64,000 bases of DNA from Arthrobacter hankyongi (GTDB lineage Bacteria; Actinomycetota; Actinomycetes; Actinomycetales; Micrococcaceae): the NCBI RefSeq assembly GCF_022012395.1, contig NZ_JAKLTQ010000017.1:1-64000 (forward strand), given 5' to 3'. Under the pieces are notes generated by a model, which saw only the letters and a list, made by a program, of their open reading frames with translations, was not told the origin of the DNA and ran no database searches. Position numbers and translations under genes: made by a program. The number at the start of each line of letters is the position of its first letter. The stretch's first letter is position 1. Below, in pieces: positions 52,446-60,700 of this stretch.

Positions 52446-52799
52446 GTGAGTGAACTTGAAGAACTGATAACCGACTGGCTGCCGATTCCGGACGTCGCCG
52501 AGCGCCTGGGGCTGCCGCTGAAGAAGGTCCACAGCCTGATCGACGACCACACGGTGCTGGCCGCCCGCGTGGGGGAGGGCAACATCCGCTGCATTCCGGC
52601 GGACTTCCTGGTGGACGACCATGTGCTCGAGAGCCTGAAGGGCACGATTTCGGTGCTCAGGGATGCCCGGTTCAGCGACGAGGAAATCCTCCGCTGGCTT
52701 TTCACGGCGGACGAGTCCCTCCCCGGCCGTCCGATCGATGCGCTGCAGGCAGGGCGCAAGACCGAGATCAGGCGCCGGGCCCAGGCCCTGGCCTGGTGA
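52446..52799 (+). CDS. Winged-helix DNA-binding protein, Rv2175c-like (PknL substrate family)
   Basis: A 117-residue protein with an N-terminal HTH: LPIPDVAERLGLPLKKVHSL near 12-31 followed by a wing VLAARVGEGNIRCIPADFL. The C-terminus is helical (TEIRRRAQALAW). In M. tuberculosis the homologue Rv2175c binds DNA and is phosphorylated by PknL on Thr9, abolishing DNA binding; here a Thr also occurs at position 9 (ELEELITDW), although the surrounding sequence differs. The GTG at 52446 has no ribosome site. It is divergent from the LysM-transglycosylase and two genes from the kinase. Confidence 0.85.
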   Translation: MSELEELITDWLPIPDVAERLGLPLKKVHSLIDDHTVLAARVGEGNIRCIPADFLVDDHVLESLKGTISVLRDARFSDEEILRWLFTADESLPGRPIDALQAGRKTEIRRRAQALAW

Positions 52800-52848
52800 C
52801 CCGGCCCGGCGTTGACACCCGGCGTCTGATACCTGCGGGGCGGCCCGG

Positions 52849-53958
52849 CTAGGAGGTGCGGCGGACGGCGGCGTCGGCCAGGGCGCGCAGGGCGCCGCCA
52901 ACCTCGGGGTCGACCGGCAGGCCGTCCAGCCGCTGATACGCGGCCGCAGTCAGTTCCTCGATCATCTGTTCTGCGGCCGCCAAGGCGCCGGAGCGGACGA
53001 TGAGAGCGCGCAGTTCTTCGATAGTTGAATCGGCCAGGAGCGAAGAGCCCAGGTGTTCGTCGAGGAACCGGCGCTCGGCTTCGGAACAGGTTTTCAGCGT
53101 GTGCGCAATCAGGACGGTGCGCTTGCCCTCGCGCAGGTCGTCCCCGGCCGGCTTGCCGGTGGCCGCCGGATCGCCGAAGACGCCCAGGACGTCGTCGCGG
53201 ATCTGGAAGGCTTCTCCCAGTGGCAGGGCGAACTGGGCATAGGCCTGGAGCAGGTCCGGTCCGCCGCCGGCCAGGGCGCCGCCGAGGCAGAGCGGGTGCA
53301 CCGTGGAGTACTTGGCCGATTTGAAGCGCAGGATCTGAAGAGCCCGGTCCACCGCCGTCTCCGCAGGACGGGACGGCCCGGCCACCTCTTCGAGGACATC
53401 GAGGTACTGGCCGGCCATCACTTCGGTGCGCATCTGGTCGAAGATGCGGCGCGCTTCGGTGCCGCTGCCGGCCTCGGGCCCGACCGAGTTGAAGGCTTCC
53501 TCGCTGAGGGACAGGCACAGGTCCCCGGTCAGCAGCGCGGCGGCCACGCCGTAGCGCTCCGCGTCCATCGACCAGCTTTGGCGCAGGTGCAGGCCCTCGA
53601 ACTGCCGGTGCACGCTGGGCTTGCCGCGGCGGGTGTCCGACCGGTCAATGATGTCGTCGTGGATCAGCGCGGCCGCCTGGAACAATTCCAGCGCGACACC
53701 GGCGCGGACTGCCTGCTCCGCTGCCGCGCCGCCGCCGGCGCCGCGCCATCCCCAGTAGGCCAGCAGCGCCCGCATCCGTTTGCCGCCCTGGGTCAAGTCC
53801 GCAATCGCATCCACCAGGGTCCCGGCCTCCGGTGCTACCTCATGCAGCGCGACGCGCTTGGAATCCAGGAAACCGGCCAGACCGTCGGTGAGGTCCTGGC
53901 GGTATGCGGTCTGTTCGGCGGCGGTGCTTGGGGCCAGCGTGGGGCGAAGTTGGTCCAT
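52849..53958 (-). CDS. Polyprenyl diphosphate synthase (geranylgeranyl type)
   Basis: A 369-residue trans-prenyltransferase that elongates isoprenoid diphosphates. The first Asp-rich motif LIHDDIIDRSDTRRG is at residues 99-113 with DDIID 101-105. The second, IRDDVLGVFGD, is near 255-265. GGKRMRALLAYW near 58-69 and KSAKYSTVHPLCLG near 213-226 are also conserved. Chain length cannot be set from sequence alone. Position next to the Rv2175c-like gene matches idsA2 (Rv2173) of M. tuberculosis. The product probably serves carotenoids, quinones or polyprenol carriers. Confidence 0.9.
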   Translation of the reverse strand: MDQLRPTLAPSTAAEQTAYRQDLTDGLAGFLDSKRVALHEVAPEAGTLVDAIADLTQGGKRMRALLAYWGWRGAGGGAAAEQAVRAGVALELFQAAALIHDDIIDRSDTRRGKPSVHRQFEGLHLRQSWSMDAERYGVAAALLTGDLCLSLSEEAFNSVGPEAGSGTEARRIFDQMRTEVMAGQYLDVLEEVAGPSRPAETAVDRALQILRFKSAKYSTVHPLCLGGALAGGGPDLLQAYAQFALPLGEAFQIRDDVLGVFGDPAATGKPAGDDLREGKRTVLIAHTLKTCSEAERRFLDEHLGSSLLADSTIEELRALIVRSGALAAAEQMIEELTAAAYQRLDGLPVDPEVGGALRALADAAVRRTS

Positions 53959-54008
53959 CCCGCCAGTCTACGGGAGCAGGAGGGAACTGGTCGGTCGGTG
54001 CCGGCACC

Positions 54009-54014
54009 TACCAT
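54009..54014 (+). promoter_or_regulatory. -10 element placing the dinB transcript start on its GTG
   Basis: TACCAT is followed by TAAGAG (6 bases) and the GTG at 54021. The arrangement TAnCATTAAGnnGTG is shared with the aroG start. Confidence 0.6.
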
Positions 54015-54020
54015 TAAGAG

Positions 54021-55265
54021 GTGGGCAACGGATTGGCGGAGCAAGCGCAGGGAAATTCCGGCAGTTCGGCGAACTGCAACATCATGCATGTCGACATGGA
54101 CGCGTTTTTCGTCTCCGTGGAACTGCTGGAACGTCCCGAGCTGCGGGGCCGCTGCGTCATTGTGGGTTCCGAATCCGGCAGGGCCGTGGTGCTTTCGGCG
54201 TCCTACGAGGCCAGGCGGTTCGGGGTGCGTTCGGCCATGCCGATGGCCCGGGCCCGGCGGCTGTGCCCCCAGGCAGTGGTGATCGAGCCGAACCAGGCCA
54301 AATACCGGGCTATGTCGGCCCGGGTGATGGAAGTATTCAGGAACCTGACGCCGCAGGTTGAACAGCTGAGCGTGGACGAGGCCTTCCTGGACATCTCGGG
54401 CTCGCAGCGGCGGCTGGGCGATCCCTTGCAGATCGGCGCGCTGGTCCGCGGGACGATCCGGGACCAGCTGGGGATCACCGCCACTGTCGGCATCGCAGCG
54501 ACCAAGTTCGTGGCCAAGATCGCCTCGACCCAGGCCAAGCCGGACGGCTTGCTGCTGATTCCCCAGGACCGCACCGTCGAGTTCCTCCACACGCTGCCGG
54601 TCGGCGCCCTGTGGGGCGTCGGCGCGAAGACCCGGGAAACTTTGGCGAGGCTTGGTATCCGGACGGTAGCGGACCTGGCCCATACCCCGCCTTCGGCCCT
54701 GCACAAGTTGCTGGGGGCGGCCGGGGACCATGTCCATCGGCTGGCCTGGGGGATCGATGACCGGGCGGTCACGCCGGAGCGGATCGAAAAGAGCATCGGT
54801 GCCGAGGAGACCTTCGACGACGACGTGGCGGACACCGGGCAGCTGCGGCGGGAACTGCTGCGCTTGGCCCACCGGACGGCCAGCAGGCTTCGCGCCTCCG
54901 GTATGCAGTGCCGGACGGTGGCGATGAAGCTGCGTTACGCGGACTTCACCACTATTAATAGGTCGCGCCGGCTGCCGGAACCGGCAGACAGCGCCCAGCA
55001 GTTGTATGCCGCTGCCCTCCAGTTGCTGGAGGCGCTCGGGCCCCGTCCCCAGCGTGTGCGGCTGGTGGGACTGCGGGCCGAGCAGCTGGAACCCTCCGAC
55101 GGCGCGGGCCGGCAGTTGACCTTCGACGGCAGCGAGGACCAGTGGCGCAGTGCCGAGCAGGCGCTGGATAAGGTCAACCGGAAGTACGGCGACGCAGGGG
55201 TGCTGCCGGCCGCATTGTTGAAGACATCCGGCCGGCGTCCGGATCCACCGGAAGCAACGCCATAG
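54021..55265 (+). CDS. dinB: DNA polymerase IV
   Basis: A 414-residue Y-family translesion polymerase. The metal-binding MHVDMDAFFVSVE is at residues 22-34 (Asp25), and SVDEAFLDISG near 115-125 carries the second acid pair. Helix-hairpin-helix and little-finger regions follow (LGIRTVADLAHTPPSALHK near 210-228; TVAMKLRYADFTTINRS near 300-316). A C-terminal beta-clamp-type motif is plausible in RQLTFDG near 373-379. A 20-residue polar N-terminal extension follows the GTG, which is fixed by the -10 position. It is divergent from the polyprenyl synthase gene. Confidence 0.93.
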   Translation: MGNGLAEQAQGNSGSSANCNIMHVDMDAFFVSVELLERPELRGRCVIVGSESGRAVVLSASYEARRFGVRSAMPMARARRLCPQAVVIEPNQAKYRAMSARVMEVFRNLTPQVEQLSVDEAFLDISGSQRRLGDPLQIGALVRGTIRDQLGITATVGIAATKFVAKIASTQAKPDGLLLIPQDRTVEFLHTLPVGALWGVGAKTRETLARLGIRTVADLAHTPPSALHKLLGAAGDHVHRLAWGIDDRAVTPERIEKSIGAEETFDDDVADTGQLRRELLRLAHRTASRLRASGMQCRTVAMKLRYADFTTINRSRRLPEPADSAQQLYAAALQLLEALGPRPQRVRLVGLRAEQLEPSDGAGRQLTFDGSEDQWRSAEQALDKVNRKYGDAGVLPAALLKTSGRRPDPPEATP

Positions 55266-55446
55266 CCCGGTGTGCCAGCTTTCCGTTGGAGGCTTTGCAA
55301 TCTATTCTTAGTGGTAAGAAAACATTGGCGTCCGGGGTGGTTCCGGGGGTGGATCAAGGAACTCTTCGCCTGCAGAGATCGTTGAGCCGGTAGATGACTC
55401 ACGCAAGGGTAAAACTCGTAGGGAATTAGGGAATAAGGAGGCTCTG

Positions 55447-55815
55447 ATGCCACTCTCAGAGCATGAACAACGGCTGCTGGACCAGCTGGAGCAGCAGCTC
55501 CATGCTGACGACCCCAAATTTGCCAGCCACATGGAGGCTGCCGGGAGCCGGTCCCTGTCCACGCGCCATATCGTGGTCGGGTCCCTGGTGGCAGTTGCCG
55601 GCATCCTTGTTCTCCTGATCGGCATCTGGAACCAGATCATCGCTGTCGGCGTTCTGGGCTTCCTGATCATGGGTGCCGGGGTCTACTGGGCCACCACCCG
55701 CCGTCCCGCCCGTGGGCAGCCCGCCGGGCCACGTCGCTCATCATCGGCCAAGGGCGGCTTTATGTCCAACCTTGAGGACCGCTGGGACCAGCGCCGCAAC
55801 GGCGAGGACCGCTGA
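55447..55815 (+). CDS. DUF3040-family membrane protein
   Basis: A 122-residue protein of unknown function. It opens with the family motif MPLSEHEQRLLDQLEQQLHADDP, then two hydrophobic helices near 41-61 (HIVVGSLVAVAGILVLLIGI) and 63-83 (QIIAVGVLGFLIMGAGVYWA) and a basic disordered tail (RRPARGQPAGPRRSSSAK). The ATG has AAGGAGG upstream. DUF3040 genes very often lie just before mraZ in Actinobacteria, as here. A TATTCT box at 55308-55313 could be its -10, giving a leader of about 130 nt. Confidence 0.9.
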   Translation: MPLSEHEQRLLDQLEQQLHADDPKFASHMEAAGSRSLSTRHIVVGSLVAVAGILVLLIGIWNQIIAVGVLGFLIMGAGVYWATTRRPARGQPAGPRRSSSAKGGFMSNLEDRWDQRRNGEDR

Positions 55816-55910
55816 CCAGGTGTCCGTGCCGCCGGCCCTGCCGGCGGAACCGGGAGGCATCCACCCTGCATTCCCTGCGTCGCAGAACCGCGCAGCCGCT
55901 GTTCAAGTCC

Positions 55911-55951
55911 ACGACGGAAGACCCGCAGACTGCGGGTCTTCCGTCGTTTAA
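55911..55951 (+). terminator. Terminator after the DUF3040 gene
   Basis: A perfect 17-bp stem (ACGACGGAAGACCCGCA at 55911-55927 with 55931-55947) closes a 3-base loop and is followed by TTAA. The stretch from 55952 to 56160 shows no coding gene I can support. Confidence 0.85.
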
Positions 55952-56164
55952 GCGTCGCCAGGCGTAGGCCCATCTTCCCGTCGGGCCGGATCCGGGTGCA
56001 GGCCGCTGGGACCAGGTCGCCGGGCTTGCCGTGGCGGCAGTGGCGGATGATTTTCCCGGTTGCCGATCCCCGTCACCAACGTCCGTGGGCCATGCACCTC
56101 GGCGCCGTGCAGGCGGCCTTCGGCCCCCTGCTGCCCACCCCGGTGCGGCGTCGCCTCCGGAGTG

Positions 56165-56183
56165 CCTCCACTTTGCTCCACCG
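56165..56183 (-). promoter_or_regulatory. GTGGAG-pair element 1 upstream of mraZ
   Basis: CCTCCACTTTGCTCCACCG reads on the minus strand as two GTGGAG motifs with a 10-bp period. An identical copy lies 29 bp downstream and an inverted copy overlaps the mraZ promoter. Confidence 0.7.
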
Positions 56184-56193
56184 TGCGGATTTC

Positions 56194-56212
56194 CCTCCAC
56201 TTTGCTCCACCG
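56194..56212 (-). promoter_or_regulatory. GTGGAG-pair element 2 upstream of mraZ
   Basis: This is an exact 19-base copy of the element at 56165-56183, in the same orientation. Confidence 0.7.
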
Positions 56213-56235
56213 CGGGATGGCCGCGTGCTGGCGGA

Positions 56236-56245
56236 TAAACGTTTA
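56236..56245. promoter_or_regulatory. Palindrome TAAACGTTTA
   Basis: A perfect 10-bp palindrome lies 43 bases upstream of the mraZ -35. It could be a separate regulator's site; no consensus was matched. Confidence 0.4.
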
Positions 56246-56287
56246 CCAAAACGGTATGAAACGCGAGGTCAAATGGGGTGTTTCGTG

Positions 56288-56315
56288 TTGACCGGGGTGC
56301 TTGGTGGAGTAAAGT
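56288..56315 (+). promoter_or_regulatory. mraZ promoter
   Basis: TTGACC (56288-56293), a 16-bp spacer and TAAAGT (56310-56315) form the predicted promoter. The predicted leader to the ATG at 56384 is about 62 nt. Confidence 0.65.
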
Positions 56316-56320
56316 GGAGG
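56303..56320 (+). promoter_or_regulatory. GTGGAG-pair element 3, overlapping the mraZ -10
   Basis: GGTGGAGTAAAGTGGAGG is the reverse complement of elements 1 and 2 with one change. The two GTGGAG motifs are 10 bp apart and straddle the -10. MraZ proteins bind tandem short G-rich repeats at this spacing upstream of their own gene in E. coli and Mycoplasma, so autorepression is likely. Confidence 0.7.
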
Positions 56321-56383
56321 ACATCAGAGGGTAGTGGTGGACGCAGGGGGTCGACGGTCTCCTTTTGAGTCAAGGCGGTGGCG

Positions 56384-56815
56384 ATGTTCCTTGGAACGCA
56401 TTCGCCCCGTTTGGATGAAAAGGGCCGCCTGATTCTCCCTGCCAAATTCCGAGAGGAGCTGGCCGACGGCCTTGTACTGACACGAGGCCAGGAGCGTTGC
56501 ATCTACGTCTTCAGTCAGAAGGAATTCGAACGGGTTCACGAGCAGATGCAGCAGGCGCCAATCTCGTCGCGGCAGGCACGTGATTACATTCGGGTTTTTC
56601 TGTCCGGAGCCTCCGATGAAATCCCTGACAAGCAGGGCCGGGTCACGATTCCGTCCGCGCTGCGTGCTTATGCAGGGCTGGACCGTGAACTTGCAGTGAT
56701 CGGAGCGGGTACCCGCGCCGAGATCTGGGACGCCTCGGCCTGGAACGCGTACCTGGAGGAGAAGGAAGCGGCCTTCTCCGAAACGGACGAAGATGCAATA
56801 CCCGGAATTTTCTGA
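56384..56815 (+). CDS. mraZ: Transcriptional regulator MraZ
   Basis: A 143-residue protein of the usual MraZ length with two SpoVT/AbrB-like repeats: [24 protein letters not shown] at the N-terminus and [24 protein letters not shown] near 67-90. It controls the dcw operon and typically represses itself through tandem upstream repeats. I chose the ATG at 56384, which gives the classical MFLGTH opening and has AAGG at good spacing; the GTG at 56378 is too close to it. A 261-bp gap follows before rsmH. Confidence 0.95.
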   Translation: MFLGTHSPRLDEKGRLILPAKFREELADGLVLTRGQERCIYVFSQKEFERVHEQMQQAPISSRQARDYIRVFLSGASDEIPDKQGRVTIPSALRAYAGLDRELAVIGAGTRAEIWDASAWNAYLEEKEAAFSETDEDAIPGIF

Positions 56816-56871
56816 CGATGCCCGGCCCCGGCCGGACCCGCACCGTCGGAACCCATAGCAGGACAGCGCAG

Positions 56872-56977
56872 GATTCTTGAATGAGATCTCCAGCCGCCCG
56901 GCGTCCCCGTCCTGGCTCACCTTCCCCGGAGCCAGGCCAGGCACACCAGGCGCGGATGGGGATCTGGTCCAAGAATC
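56872..56977 (+). other. Untranslated mraZ-rsmH gap with long-range pairing
   Basis: GATTCTTGAATGAGATC at 56872-56888 is matched by the reverse complement of GATCTGGTCCAAGAATC at 56961-56977 at 13 of 17 positions. An RNA structure across the gap is possible. A 35-codon open frame at 56881 has no ribosome site and I do not call it. Confidence 0.35.
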
Positions 56978-57076
56978 TGCACGCTTAAAGGACTTTTCAG
57001 AGGCAACCCCCCCCAGAACATCGATGGTGCCGCCGGCCGGCGGTACAGGCAGCAGGCCGGAGAGGACCAGGCGCAG

Positions 57077-58066
57077 ATGAGCGATGAACGCCCCACCGCC
57101 GAACGGCACGTTCCGGTGCTGCGCGAGCGCTGCGTCAACCTGCTGGCCCCGTCCATCGAACGCGCCGTTGAAGCATCCGGCCGGGCCGTCGTCGTCGACG
57201 CCACCCTGGGCATGGGAGGGCATTCCGAGGAGATGCTGCGCCGCTTTCCCCGGCTGCACCTGATCGGCATCGACCGCGACGAGCAGGCACTGTCCCTGGC
57301 CGGCGCGCGGCTGGCCGAATTCCAAGACCGCACGGACCTGGTCCATGCGGTCTATGACCAGATCGGCGAGGTCGCCGCAGAGCTGGGCGTGGATGGAATC
57401 GACGGCGCGCTGTTCGATCTGGGCGTGTCGTCACTGCAGCTGGACGAGCGGGAGCGGGGCTTCGCCTACTCCTACGATGCGCCGCTGGACATGCGGATGG
57501 ACACCAGCCGCGGCATGACCGCGGCCGATGTGGTCAACAGCTACAGCCAGGACGACCTGGTCCGGATCATCCGGATGTGGGGCGAGGAGAAGTTCGCCGG
57601 GCGGATCGCGGCCGGCATCGTCGCTGCCCGGGACGCGGCTCCCTTCACCACCACCGGCCAGTTAGTGGAGGCCATCCGCAAGGTGGTGCCGGCGGCGGCC
57701 GCCAGGACCGGGGGCCATCCTGCCAAGCGGACCTTCCAGGCATTGCGGATCGAGGTCAACGAGGAACTGCATGTGCTGGACCGGGCCATCCCGGCTGCCA
57801 TGGATGCCCTCGCCCTTGGCGGCCGGTTGGTGGTCATGTCGTACCACTCGCTGGAAGACAAGATCGTCAAGGGCCACTTCGCAGCCGGTTCCCGCTCCTC
57901 CGCCCCGCTGGGCTTCCCGGTGGAACTGGAGGAGCACAAGGCACAGTTCAAAAGGCTCACCAAGGGCACTGAGGTGCCCTCGGAGGAAGAAATCAACGAG
58001 AATCCGCGGGCGGCATCGGCCCGGCTGCGGGCAGTCGAACGGATACGGAACAGGAGCGCCTCATGA
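57077..58066 (+). CDS. rsmH: 16S rRNA (cytosine-1402-N4)-methyltransferase
   Basis: A 329-residue SAM-dependent methyltransferase (formerly MraW) that modifies 16S rRNA C1402. Family motifs are [15 protein letters not shown] near 9-23, [15 protein letters not shown] near 40-54, GIDRDEQAL near 65-73, [20 protein letters not shown] near 113-132, and [11 protein letters not shown] with [13 protein letters not shown] near 225-270. The ATG at 57077 lies after GGCGCAG, and the end overlaps ftsL by four bases. Confidence 0.95.
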   Translation: MSDERPTAERHVPVLRERCVNLLAPSIERAVEASGRAVVVDATLGMGGHSEEMLRRFPRLHLIGIDRDEQALSLAGARLAEFQDRTDLVHAVYDQIGEVAAELGVDGIDGALFDLGVSSLQLDERERGFAYSYDAPLDMRMDTSRGMTAADVVNSYSQDDLVRIIRMWGEEKFAGRIAAGIVAARDAAPFTTTGQLVEAIRKVVPAAAARTGGHPAKRTFQALRIEVNEELHVLDRAIPAAMDALALGGRLVVMSYHSLEDKIVKGHFAAGSRSSAPLGFPVELEEHKAQFKRLTKGTEVPSEEEINENPRAASARLRAVERIRNRSAS

Positions 58067-58812
58067 GTGCAGCAGCGATGAACGCACGGTCCGCCGGCCA
58101 GGCTGCGGTCTACGGGAACGCGGTCCAGGGGAACAATGCCCGGGTGCTGGGCGGCGCGCGGCAGCGTGGAAACGTTTCCCCAAGCGGCTTGGGGGAGACC
58201 CGGCGCACCCCGCTGTCGCTGGTCGCCGGCGCCCCGGCGCGGCGCCGCGTGCCCTTCGTCCTGTTCTGCTTCGCCGTGCTGGTGGCGGCGCTGGGCTGCG
58301 TCCTGATGCTCAACATTTCGGTTTCGGGCGGTCAGTACGAGATCGTCGAGCTGCGCGGCCAGCAGGTCAGCCTGGAGCAGCAGAACGAGAAGCTGACCCA
58401 GCAACTGGAGAACCACCGCGCCCCGCAGAACCTGGCGGCCGAGGCGGCCAGGCTCGGCATGGTGGTCTCGCCCTCGGTCGGGTCCATCGATTTGCAGAAG
58501 ATGAAGGTGTCGGGCCAGCCGCAGGCTGCCGGTGCCGACACGGCGCCGAACCGGCTGGTGGCTCGTCCCGAGGTGCCGGGTCAGGCTTCGGCGGCGGCCG
58601 AACCGGCGCAGTCCGGTTCCAGCAAGGCCGGCAAGGCCACGGCGGCGGATTCCGGCCAGGCAGGGACGGCTGCCAAAGCCGGGAAGAAGACGGAAACGCA
58701 GGCGCCGGCGTCGTCGGCCCGGAACGGCCAGGGTGCGGGCACCCGGAAGTTCACCGAGGCGGAGTTGAACGGCGGGACGATCCCTGCGCCGCAGCAGCGC
58801 GCGGGGCAGTAG
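58063..58812 (+). CDS. ftsL: FtsL-like cell-division protein
   Basis: A 249-residue single-pass membrane protein in the FtsL position. A basic N-terminal 60 residues are followed by one TM helix near 64-84 ([20 protein letters not shown]) and a short coiled coil near 91-118 ([20 protein letters not shown]). The last about 110 residues are a low-complexity Ala/Lys/Gly tail much longer than in E. coli FtsL. FtsL-family proteins scaffold the septal synthase with FtsB and FtsQ. It overlaps rsmH and precedes ftsI. Confidence 0.85.
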   Translation: MSAAAMNARSAGQAAVYGNAVQGNNARVLGGARQRGNVSPSGLGETRRTPLSLVAGAPARRRVPFVLFCFAVLVAALGCVLMLNISVSGGQYEIVELRGQQVSLEQQNEKLTQQLENHRAPQNLAAEAARLGMVVSPSVGSIDLQKMKVSGQPQAAGADTAPNRLVARPEVPGQASAAAEPAQSGSSKAGKATAADSGQAGTAAKAGKKTETQAPASSARNGQGAGTRKFTEAELNGGTIPAPQQRAGQ

Positions 58813-58866
58813 CGCGGCGGCAGCAGGCACCGGAGGCAACCACAGCATGAAGGTATAGGACTCGAC

Positions 58867-60648
58867 TTGGCTAAAGCGCAGGACCCGGAGCGGGAGGGCA
58901 GGTCCGCGGTCATGGCCGCCAGGGTAAGGATCGGCCTGGTCCTGCTGCTGGTGGCCTTGGTGGTACTCGGCGGCAGGCTTTTCCAGCTCCAAGGGCTGGA
59001 CACCGCCGGGATGGCCCAGGCCGCAGTGGAGAAGCGGCTGCGCACCTCGGAGATCCCGGCCCTGCGTGGGCAAATCCTGGATGCCAACAACAATGTGCTG
59101 GCCCGCAGTGTCCAGCGCTTCGACATCGTCGTGGACCAGCGGCTGGTCAAGGACTACACGTGGTTCAACCCCAAGACCAAGCAGTCCGAGGACGTAAAGA
59201 TCACAGACGCGATCGCCGCCCTGGCCAAGGCGCTCGGCCAGAAGACCGACACCGTCTCCAAAGCCGTGCTCGGGGACCGTCCGTTCAACTATGTTGCCAA
59301 GGCGGTGACACCGGAGGTGAAGAACCGGGTCGAGGCGCTGTCCTTCCCGGGGCTGCTGGCGCAGGAGACGACCCTGCGCAACTATCCGGACGGCGAAGTG
59401 GCCGGCTCCATCATCGGGTTCATGGGGTCGGACGGCAGGCCGCTGGCCGGGATCGAAGCCACCCAGGACAAGGTCCTCTCCGGAACCCCGGGCAAGCGTA
59501 CCTTCGAGATCGGCGCCGACGGCATCCGGATCCCGGTGGCCACCAATGAGGAGGTGCCGGCCAAGGACGGGAGCAGCGTCCGGCTGACGCTGAACTCCGA
59601 CGTGCAGTGGTTCGCCCAGGAGACCATCGCCGCCCAGGTCAAGGACTACGGGGCCGAGTACGGCACCATCGTGGTGGTCAACGCCAAGACCGGCGACATC
59701 ATCGCCATGGCCGAGTCCACCACCCCCGATCCGAACGATCCGGGGGCCACGCCGGTGGAGCAGCGCGAGCCGTTCTCGGTCACCAAAGCCTTCGAGCCAG
59801 GTTCGACCACCAAAATGATCACCATGTCCGCGGCGATCGAAGAGGGCATCACCACGCCGACGACGATGTACACGATCCCGCCGACCTATACGGTCAACGG
59901 CCAGAAGTTCACCGACGCGGTCGCGCACGGAACGGTGCAGCGCACCACGGCCGGCATTTTCGCCAAGTCCATGAATACCGGCACGGTGATGATCGGCCAG
60001 CATCTGACCCGCCAGCAGCGCTACGACTACCTGCGCAAGTTCGGCATCGGCGAGCAGTACGACATCGGGCTGTCCGGGATGACCCCGGGCCTGCTGGCCA
60101 AGCCGGAGGCCTGGGACGGGCGCCAGGAATACACGGTGCTGTTCGGCCAGGGCCTGGCCCAGACGGCGCTGCACACCGCCATGGCCTACGCGGCGGTCGC
60201 CAACAACGGCGTGCGGATGGAGCCGCGGCTGATCGACAGCTACATCGACCCGGACGGCACCGTGCACCAGCTGCCGCGCAAGAAGGGCATCAAGGTGGTC
60301 TCGAAGAAGACCGCGAACCAGGTCCAGGACATGCTCGAGACCGTCTCGACCCAGGGCGGCGGCCTGCCGGGTAAAGTGGATGACTACCGGGTTGGCGTCA
60401 AGACCGGCACCGCCGAGGCCCCCTCCGACGACGGCGGCTTCAGCGGCTACACCATTTCGATGGCCGGGATGGCTCCGATGGAGGACCCCGAATACGTGGT
60501 GGTGGCCACCATCCAGCGTCCGAAGGGCGGAGTCTTCTCGCTCACGGCAGGTCCGCCGTTCAAGAAGGTCATGGCCCAGGTGCTCAGCACCTACAACGTG
60601 CCGCCGTCGACGACCAAGCCGGTGAAGCTGCCGATCGGGGACGAGTAG
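58867..60648 (+). CDS. ftsI: Septal peptidoglycan transpeptidase (penicillin-binding protein)
   Basis: A 593-residue class B penicillin-binding protein for septal wall synthesis. One TM helix lies near 21-39 (IGLVLLLVALVVLGGRLFQL). The dimerisation domain follows, with TTLRNYPDGEVAGSIIGFMG near 171-190. The transpeptidase has SXXK as Ser313 in EPGSTTKM, SxN as KSMNTGTVM near 367-375 and KTGTAEA near 511. I list the TTG at 58867 as start with low certainty; an ATG at 58912 is an alternative that still precedes the TM helix. Confidence 0.92.
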   Translation: MAKAQDPEREGRSAVMAARVRIGLVLLLVALVVLGGRLFQLQGLDTAGMAQAAVEKRLRTSEIPALRGQILDANNNVLARSVQRFDIVVDQRLVKDYTWFNPKTKQSEDVKITDAIAALAKALGQKTDTVSKAVLGDRPFNYVAKAVTPEVKNRVEALSFPGLLAQETTLRNYPDGEVAGSIIGFMGSDGRPLAGIEATQDKVLSGTPGKRTFEIGADGIRIPVATNEEVPAKDGSSVRLTLNSDVQWFAQETIAAQVKDYGAEYGTIVVVNAKTGDIIAMAESTTPDPNDPGATPVEQREPFSVTKAFEPGSTTKMITMSAAIEEGITTPTTMYTIPPTYTVNGQKFTDAVAHGTVQRTTAGIFAKSMNTGTVMIGQHLTRQQRYDYLRKFGIGEQYDIGLSGMTPGLLAKPEAWDGRQEYTVLFGQGLAQTALHTAMAYAAVANNGVRMEPRLIDSYIDPDGTVHQLPRKKGIKVVSKKTANQVQDMLETVSTQGGGLPGKVDDYRVGVKTGTAEAPSDDGGFSGYTISMAGMAPMEDPEYVVVATIQRPKGGVFSLTAGPPFKKVMAQVLSTYNVPPSTTKPVKLPIGDE

Positions 60649-60700
60649 TACCTGCCGGCGGCAACCACGATTAGCAGCACACACGAAACCGGAGAAGTCT

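Noticed and set aside
56881-56988. 35-codon open frame in the mraZ-rsmH gap
   Set aside because: No ribosome-binding site, Arg/Pro-rich composition expected of random GC-rich sequence.
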